Below are positions 57,730-64,000 of a DNA stretch of 64,000 nucleotides, piece after piece; the first letter of the stretch is position 1, and each line of letters starts with the position of its first letter. Source of the DNA: Paramacrobiotus metropolitanus (Eukaryota > Tardigrada > Eutardigrada > Parachela > Macrobiotidae); the NCBI RefSeq assembly GCF_019649055.1, contig NW_026570246.1, forward strand, positions 434,001 through 498,000, in the 5' to 3' direction. A program made the translations under genes and the position numbers. The notes below the pieces were generated by a model. It saw only the letters and a program-made list of their open reading frames with translations. It was not told the origin of the DNA and searched no databases.

Positions 57730-58097
57730 AATGTAAACTAAAAAAGATGCCGAGCTAACAACGCCATCTACAAGTTTCACGCATCGTTACTCGACTCATG
57801 TCACATGACTCTTAGGCCCCACCGCTTCCTTTAACCGGCCGGACCCTTCCGTACTCTACGGGCGCTAAAAATTACTTTTGTTTACACACGGATATCGAAG
57901 ACCAAAAACCGAAACTACAGTTTCATATATGCTACGACTGATTCTAGTCGTATACCGCATATAAGAACCTGTCACGGTTCAATGAACCTGCCGCAAAAAT
58001 CTGGTTCTGCTCTAACTGTAATGCGTCACCAACGCTTTGCCAAAGATTTTGGTCGACAGTGCATAGCGATTGCTCTAGCATTTACAAGTGCTCTAGC

Positions 58098-58133
58098 AAC
58101 TGTGCGTAAATGCTAGAGCATTTACGCACAGTT
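58098..58133. repeat. perfect 36-base palindrome
   Basis: AACTGTGCGTAAATGCTA abuts its exact reverse complement. A partial echo (GCTCTAGCATTTACAAGTGC) lies just upstream. Confidence 0.9.
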
Positions 58134-59131
58134 TATGTCATCATCCAGTGTTTTTTTCAAGTATGGTATGTATCCTTAATTGGCCGCTACGTACACATAA
58201 CTGTTTTGCAGAATAGTTGTCAATTGACGACTACTGCTCATTGTATACGTACACCGTTACGGTTACCGGTTAGCCTGTTAGGTGATTTACGTCACAATCA
58301 GCTGTTATTAATTTTTCAGCAACATTTACTTTTGTTAACAACTGATCCACGCATCTACTTATTATGGTTTATTGGTTTATTGTGTTTTTTAGATAAACTT
58401 CATCCACCGAATTCCGTACTCCCATTGACAGTGAACGTAAACCGTAATTTTTGTATAAATCTAATTTTGTAGATACGCTATGACATTCCATTGTACATGT
58501 GGAAATGAGTTACTCGAAAGCTTCAACTTATTACAAAAGCTCAAAATAATGGGTGAACTACCGATCCCCGGCGATATACTACTCGTAGAGTACCATGGAG
58601 CCAGTGCACGTACCTGATTCAGCAGTTTAGTCACCCGCTATTTGCGTAAACTGTAGGAAACTGTAAGTAGTAAGCCAGGATGGATGATAGATCATATTCA
58701 TGAATCATAAATTTCGCATGCTTACTTCCCCGTGAAATACGTAGGCTCACGGAGACTTCTTCCACCTCTGGTTTTTTGCTTTTCTTCATGAGGCGCACGC
58801 AAAGTGAGCGCATACATGATGTCAAAATCAAAAGCCTAAAAAACATACACTTGCACGCCCTGCGTAGTTGAGATCTTCGAAGCACGGGAAATGCATGCCA
58901 CACAGTTTTAGGAAATTTAAAATAAATTCTGTCAATTCAGACCAATGCGCGTTCAAGGCAGACCGCAGCACACTACTCATAAGTCAGTACAAATACTTAT
59001 CTTTTTACTTTAACGCTTTTTGATTTTAGTTCGAGCAATTATTTCGACCGTTTCCCATTGCTCCGTACCTTTCTGGCATTATTCGTACGAAATTATCCTT
59101 TTATATCCGTCTAATTTGCGTAACGTTAACT
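58134..59131. promoter_or_regulatory. 5' flank of the FBXO31-like gene
   Basis: Should contain the promoter and 5' untranslated region of the gene starting at 59132. Open frames at 58110-58472 (plus) and 58631-58903 (minus) show no known motif. No clear promoter element is visible. Confidence 0.4.
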
Positions 59132-62123
59132 ATGGATGTACTCACTGAACTTCCGGTCGAAGACGTTCAGGTGATGGAATGGAGAGGTGAACCGGAAAAC
59201 ACTGGCTTATTGTTGCGACTGCCGTTCGAAGTGTTGCGCCGCATTCTGGTGGAGTATGTCGGTCCCGAGGGAACTGCGATGCTTCGTCAGACAGGGAAGC
59301 GAATGAATGATCTGTGCTCGACCGATGACATCTGGAAGGATTTCTGTTGCAAGGAACTACGCTTACGGCCCAAGGATTTAAATATCCCCTACAAATACTG
59401 GATTTGTGAGGATGGTAGGAGTTCACAAGTTGCAGCAAGCAGTATAAAATACACTTAATACAGAATGTATAATTTCACACTACATATAGCGTGTTCAGTA
59501 TACCAGAAGAATATAATATTATATTAAGAGATAGGATGTACTTATAGTTAAAAACTTAGTGAGCAATAAAAATTTGTCAAAGTGTTTATGCATATTTCTT
59601 GCTATAGTACAACAACATTTGTTGACACAAACATCGTCAAGGTAATAATAATTTTTTGATAAAAGGTTGCATTACTGGAGTTTCTTGGGAGTCAGATATG
59701 ATCCGCAGTCGCACACAGCAATCCAGTAAAATGATACCATTCTGCCCATACGTTTATCATTGTTAAGCACTTGTTAATTTAATTATAAGTACTACTAAAA
59801 ACACGATCGCCAGTTGTTAAAAAAATGCATGGGTACGAGTACATAATGCGCGTGCTTTACGGTAACACCGCATCGAGCTTAAATGTTTACTCACAAACTG
59901 AAACTGCAGTCAGTTTGTTTAGCCTGTAAAAATACGCAAAACGCAGTGCTGTATAATGCAGTAATTAGAATGATTTTTGTTCCTCACTTGTCATATATGC
60001 AGTATTACGATCACACAAAGCCTGCTTAATTTTAATTAAGTACTATGTCGCCTCGGCTTTTATTGTAGTATGTTGCAATGTTTGCAGAATCGGCGCATCC
60101 CCAAATAATCCCGAGCGAGCTGTACGATACGGCGGAACTGAAGCGCGGATCTCCATTGTCCTTTATGGATGCTTATACCCAGCTAATACATCCATTCCGT
60201 GGCTTGCTGAACTGGTTTCTTGTTTCTCGTGGCTCCACTTGGGACGATATTTTAACCATAACATTTGAAAATGGTCTCCTACACGGCGAGATTTGGCAGT
60301 TATCAAAGGACTTAACCGCGCCAATGATCCCAGTTTCGGATTTTACACTCTTTATTGAAGAGGAAACGGAACGTGTACTGATTCGCAATGATTTCATTTT
60401 TACCATCCTGTCTGCACCAGAAGTACCACTGAAGAAGTTAATTACTACCGGTTTTCGTCCGCCGGCTCAGCGTCCGACTCATGCTGTTTTCACTTTCCGG
60501 TCTCACCGGCATCACGCCAGGTATCTATTACAAATACACCACGGACACATATATAAAATAATTGTTATTTTACAGAAGTTATGTATTGCTTTTTTGCTTT
60601 ACTGGGTTTTGGTTTTGTTTTAACCATAAAAAATACATTGTAGACTACTCTGTAGTAAATCGAAGAGTACTTACACGTACGACTGCAAACTTTCATGGAA
60701 GGTTCATGCGATTAGCTTCTAATTAGGTGTGACTAAGTGTTCTATATTGGGACGTGCCGGCATAATATTTTGTGCACCATTGTGTTATTTGCGTATATGC
60801 AGAAGGTGGAAAATGATCCAGGATTTCATCACGGCACAAGGAATTTCCTGGCCGGCTTCCTCGTCTAATCAGCGACCGTTCGAAGGCCCTCTAGCGTACA
60901 GTAAATTGGAAGATATGTTTGATATGACCGATGTCCGAGCTGGAGGCCGTCAGCACAGCGCTCGCATGTTTTATCCACACCGAGCTGTGATGCAGCCACC
61001 ACTCGGACCATTCTGGAGCAGCCTTCCATCGGGACTTTTCAAGGGAGCCTTTGGCCCTATCGGAAATCAACTAATTACGGTAATACTTCCGAAAACAGCT
61101 GGATCGTTTCTTTTACATAGTGCGCTGAATCTTGTTGTTGGAAGTAATGTCGAAACTATACAAAATTTAACATAAACTGCACATATACAATATTGTATAA
61201 TATGTAGGTATCACTCCATGTAGGTATTGCGATGCAATAACTGTTTTGAGCTACGACAATAGGCCTAGCGCTAGCAGTTAATATTGTTTAATTATAAGTC
61301 ATGTACTCAAAGCGGGCATTAATAGTATGTACATCTTTATACCGGTATATTCTGCAAAAGTACGTACATAACTGACCGCTTTCGGTATCCAGTTGGGAAA
61401 AAGACTATCATTGTTTTCTGACAACATCTAACCTGATTCGGTTTTACTGCATCACGTCAAGCATACGAGTATTAATGATGCTATAACCAGGTAATACGTA
61501 AAGAGCTAGAACAGTTATTTTATTTGTTCTAGCTATTAGATATTCGAGTTTAAGTGTAAACGGCATTTGCTTGTACAAGTTTGAAATGAAGCAGTATGAT
61601 GTAATCTGAATATTGTCCTGTTTATTTAACGCAGGTTGTCTGGGGTCGCATGCCGGGCGCCAGTGATGCCGTTACGGATTTCCTTACCGGCATCAAGACA
61701 ACCGGCCATCTACACCGACCAGCGGGTACATGTTTGTTCCTTTTCAAAATCGCCAACCAAATTGTTTGCACCAGTACCGACGACCAGAAGGATCCAGAAA
61801 AACTGGAAGCAATGGCTCACGGACCATTCGTCAAAGTCCCTTCCGGTTGTACGGTCGAAGCCGTGCAACCATTTAAAATGCCTGCTGGTGTCCAGCTTCC
61901 GCTATCTCTGGATGCGAATCTCATCCCAGACACGTGCACTGCTCGATTTGTGGGACAGGGAGCAATGGCCAGTCGCACAGATGAACATGTTAATTTTGAT
62001 GTACCCGCGCATATGATTGTATTTAGCCCAACGAGATTTATGGTTTTGTGGCTGGGACTAGTCAAAGTAGCTGTACTATTTGAAAAAATCTCGACGAATG
62101 ACAAATTTTGCAAATATGTTTAG
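59132..62123 (+). CDS. FBXO31: FBXO31-like F-box protein
   Basis: Substrate-recognition subunit of an SCF ubiquitin ligase; human FBXO31 is a DNA-damage-responsive adaptor. Exons 59132-59414, 60088-60520, 60803-61079 and 61635-62123, all phases agreeing, 493 residues. The F-box is at residues 28-72: LLLRLPFEVLRRILVEYV, then MNDLCSTDDIWKDFCCKELR. Downstream landmarks shared in order with FBXO31 are PFRGLLNWFLVS, SGLFKGAFGPIG (compare PGLFKGTYG), a central sheet region, and FVGQGAMAS with FSPTRFMVLWLGL, equivalent to the family's GHGF and FGFVWLEL ends. The F-box start at the second exon of other family members and the long variable middle are typical. The exact orthology is less sure than the F-box/FBXO31-like architecture. 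An AATAAA lies at about 62441. Confidence 0.75.
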
Positions 62124-63192
62124 TTAAATCATACGATTATGTAAGATACGATCATATGCACACTTGTATGATGTGTAATTGTTTTTCATCTGCTCAAAAG
62201 GGATTCCATGCAAGTTTGCATCACGTTATGTTCAGCAATTTTTGTTGTAAGATGTTAAGCGATTTTGTGCTATAGTTACGTACAGTGTATTTACCATAGA
62301 AATACAAATTCAGTTGGCATTTCTGGCCTAAGTGATAAGACTTACGACTGTTGAATATGTCGCGATATGAACATAAATAAAATAAAAAAAATTCAGTTTG
62401 AATATGCATATATAACAGTGATAACATAACGTTTACGATGCAATAAAGAGACTGGAAAGGTTTAAGTCCGAGCTTTCGGTAATTTAAGAGACGACCGGTG
62501 TAGAAATTCTACACTGGAAAACTGTTAGTGTGTAATCTGTGGATGCATTGGTCAGTTCAGTCGTACGCATTAAAGTGTAAGATATCACTAGATTTCGAGA
62601 AAGTAACAAACAAAAGTTTTCGAAAAGCACTATTGTCGTTTTTGTCTTTTTAATAATACTGAATAGTACTGGCCGTTAGCTAGTTTAACAGCGAGCTACG
62701 AAGTGGTAGTTTTCGGTTGTCGAATATAACTTCACGTTAGTATTCAGAGTCTTAACAAAACACGCAGATTGCGAAGTGTCAACACAGAAAGATTCTCCAA
62801 AAACGAGGGCCGAACAAATTAAAAATACTCTAGAGTATTCATGTGCTTTCCTCAACTGCAACAACAAAACGATAGATATGAAACCAACAACACGATGAGT
62901 ATTCAAATGTGCTTTTTCCTGCGAAAACAGCATTTCCACTGAGATTCTTCGACAATCGCAATAAAACAACCAAACATAAATAAATTAGGAATTTACAATC
63001 ACAATGAGCCATCCACAATTTAGTTTACGCGTCAAGACAAGAAAACACACTGTGCCGCCGAATTAAGCAAGCCATTCGTGAATAAGCACTTAACCGCGGC
63101 ACGAAATCCTACAAGCCGATGGCATGCCATACGAGCGGTAAGCAGTAAAAAGCACCCACGGCGAAGCGGGTCGAAATCGGCAAATATTTAAT
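62124..63192. other. intergenic region between two convergent genes
   Basis: Lies between the 3' ends of the FBXO31-like gene and mutarotase copy 2. From about 62870 it is shared with the inverted copy at 37.4-37.7 kb. No other gene. Confidence 0.5.
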
Positions 63193-63930
63193 TTAATCCT
63201 TATGCTTGGATTTGGTAAATTTCCAGATAGTGGTGTGGAGATAAGTCTGGCCAGATTTGACGATTGGGGAAGGAAATCCCGGCTAGAAAAGTAAAAAACT
63301 TGATTTATGACGATTTCTCCCGACCAATAGGCGAGCCTAACAAGGAGAAAATTAAGGAAAACACATTCTTTAGACAATATTCAACATTTACGCACTTCTA
63401 AATGAAAGCTGTTTCCATGCAAGTGCGACGAAACATTTAATTATTTACAAATCGAACCACAAGGAAGTTAATTTTAGCCTCCCGCGATGCAAAAGCTCAA
63501 ACGTATTTTATCGTAAAAAAATCATCACAGTGAATAACAAATTAATAACAGATGCGTCTGCTGCCGAGCGTAACTATATCTACCTACCGTATTAATCGCA
63601 TTCGGATAGTTCTGTGTTTCAAAGCAGATAGCGGAATGTCGATCCAAAATTTCACCGTATTTTCCCACAACATCTTTATGGAGGTAGTTTCCGGTATACA
63701 TCAAAACACCTGGTTGCGTTGTAAGAATTTCCATGCTTATTCCGGTTTTCGGGTGAGAAATTCTGCAACACGCAGTCACGTCTTTGATAATGTCACCGAC
63801 AACCGGAATATGATTCAGCGGCAAACCATTGCTTAAAAAATGCATGCTCCAATTAAGATACAGTATCATGACAATCATCACACCCGTTTAGCCGCACCTA
63901 AACGCATTCACATGCATATACAGCACTTAC
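62870..63930. repeat. right arm of the ~1.05-kb inverted segmental duplication
   Basis: Reverse-oriented counterpart of 36640-37680, including two mutarotase exons, intron and 3' flank. It may continue past the right edge of the window. Confidence 0.88.
63193..63762 (-). CDS. GALM: galactose mutarotase (aldose 1-epimerase), copy 2, 3' end only
   Basis: Cytosolic enzyme of galactose entry into metabolism. Only the last two exons lie in the window: 63588-63762 and 63193-63282, minus strand. They encode SHPKTGISMEILTTQPGVLM, YTGNYL, HSAICFETQNYPNAIN with the catalytic Glu, then GFPSPIVKSGQTYLHTTIWK and a stop. The C-terminus follows the family consensus (FPS-LxxGxxYxHTT) more closely than copy 1, whose equivalent is GFHSPVVHADQTPLHTTIWK. 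There is a four-residue insertion after GNYL relative to copy 1. No frame break. The remaining exons are beyond 64000, so whether this copy keeps the His that copy 1 lacks cannot be seen. Confidence 0.85.
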
Positions 63931-64000
63931 TCGATCAAATCTAGTTTAACTGTAGCCTATAAAATCATAAAATAATACAAGGAAAATCGGCACTTACGTG

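Noticed and set aside
58631-58903. 90-codon minus-strand frame before the FBXO31-like gene
   Set aside because: No recognisable domain and no supporting exon structure.

Overview
The window reads as nuclear DNA of a small invertebrate animal. Genes are split by GT-AG introns, the protein families are animal ones (SLC26, TAF1B, RalGDS, RAB5IF, JAK, galactose mutarotase, F-box), gene density is fairly high, and there are RLE-type non-LTR retrotransposons plus many short inverted-repeat elements. From memory, the N-terminal region of the F-box protein at 23-27 kb resembles a family expanded in tardigrades. I therefore lean towards a tardigrade, but this is unverified and moderate at best.

Layout. 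0.2-4.4 kb (-): SLC26 anion transporter, C-terminus beyond the left edge, with two single-base frameshifts. 5.5-8.0 kb (-): TAF1B, the RNA polymerase I initiation factor. 9.1-9.7 kb (+): RAB5IF, divergent from TAF1B. 11.1-18.8 kb (-): a complete seven-exon RalGDS-type exchange factor. 21-23 kb: a retrotransposon tail joined to a partial copy of the TAF1B locus. 23.1-26.9 kb (+): a four-exon F-box protein. 28.0-28.4 kb (+): a fragment copied from the SLC26 gene. 30.3-32.7 kb (-): a decayed JAK-type tyrosine kinase. 34.0-37.4 kb (+): an unusual galactose-mutarotase gene. 38.4-48.6 kb: a repeat-rich block with a hairpin-flanked minisatellite, TA-flanked foldback elements and two non-LTR retrotransposons. 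50.5-53.3 kb (+): a four-membrane-segment protein. 55-58 kb: long palindromes and a G-poor stretch. 59.1-62.1 kb (+): an FBXO31-like F-box protein. 63.2-63.8 kb (-): the 3' end of a second galactose-mutarotase copy, in inverted orientation.

The genes do not form a pathway. They look like an ordinary mix of housekeeping and signalling genes. The unusual feature is how much recent local copying there is: pieces of the SLC26, TAF1B and mutarotase genes each recur 14-27 kb away, always with introns or flanks, so they were copied as DNA and not as mRNA. Reading frames of RalGDS, TAF1B and both F-box genes are uninterrupted over hundreds of codons once spliced. This suggests that frameshifts elsewhere are mostly genuine decay and not poor assembly.

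Exon coordinates were worked out by hand from splice-site and reading-phase agreement. No search, alignment program or expression data was used. Family names rest on recognised motifs and on memory of the families.
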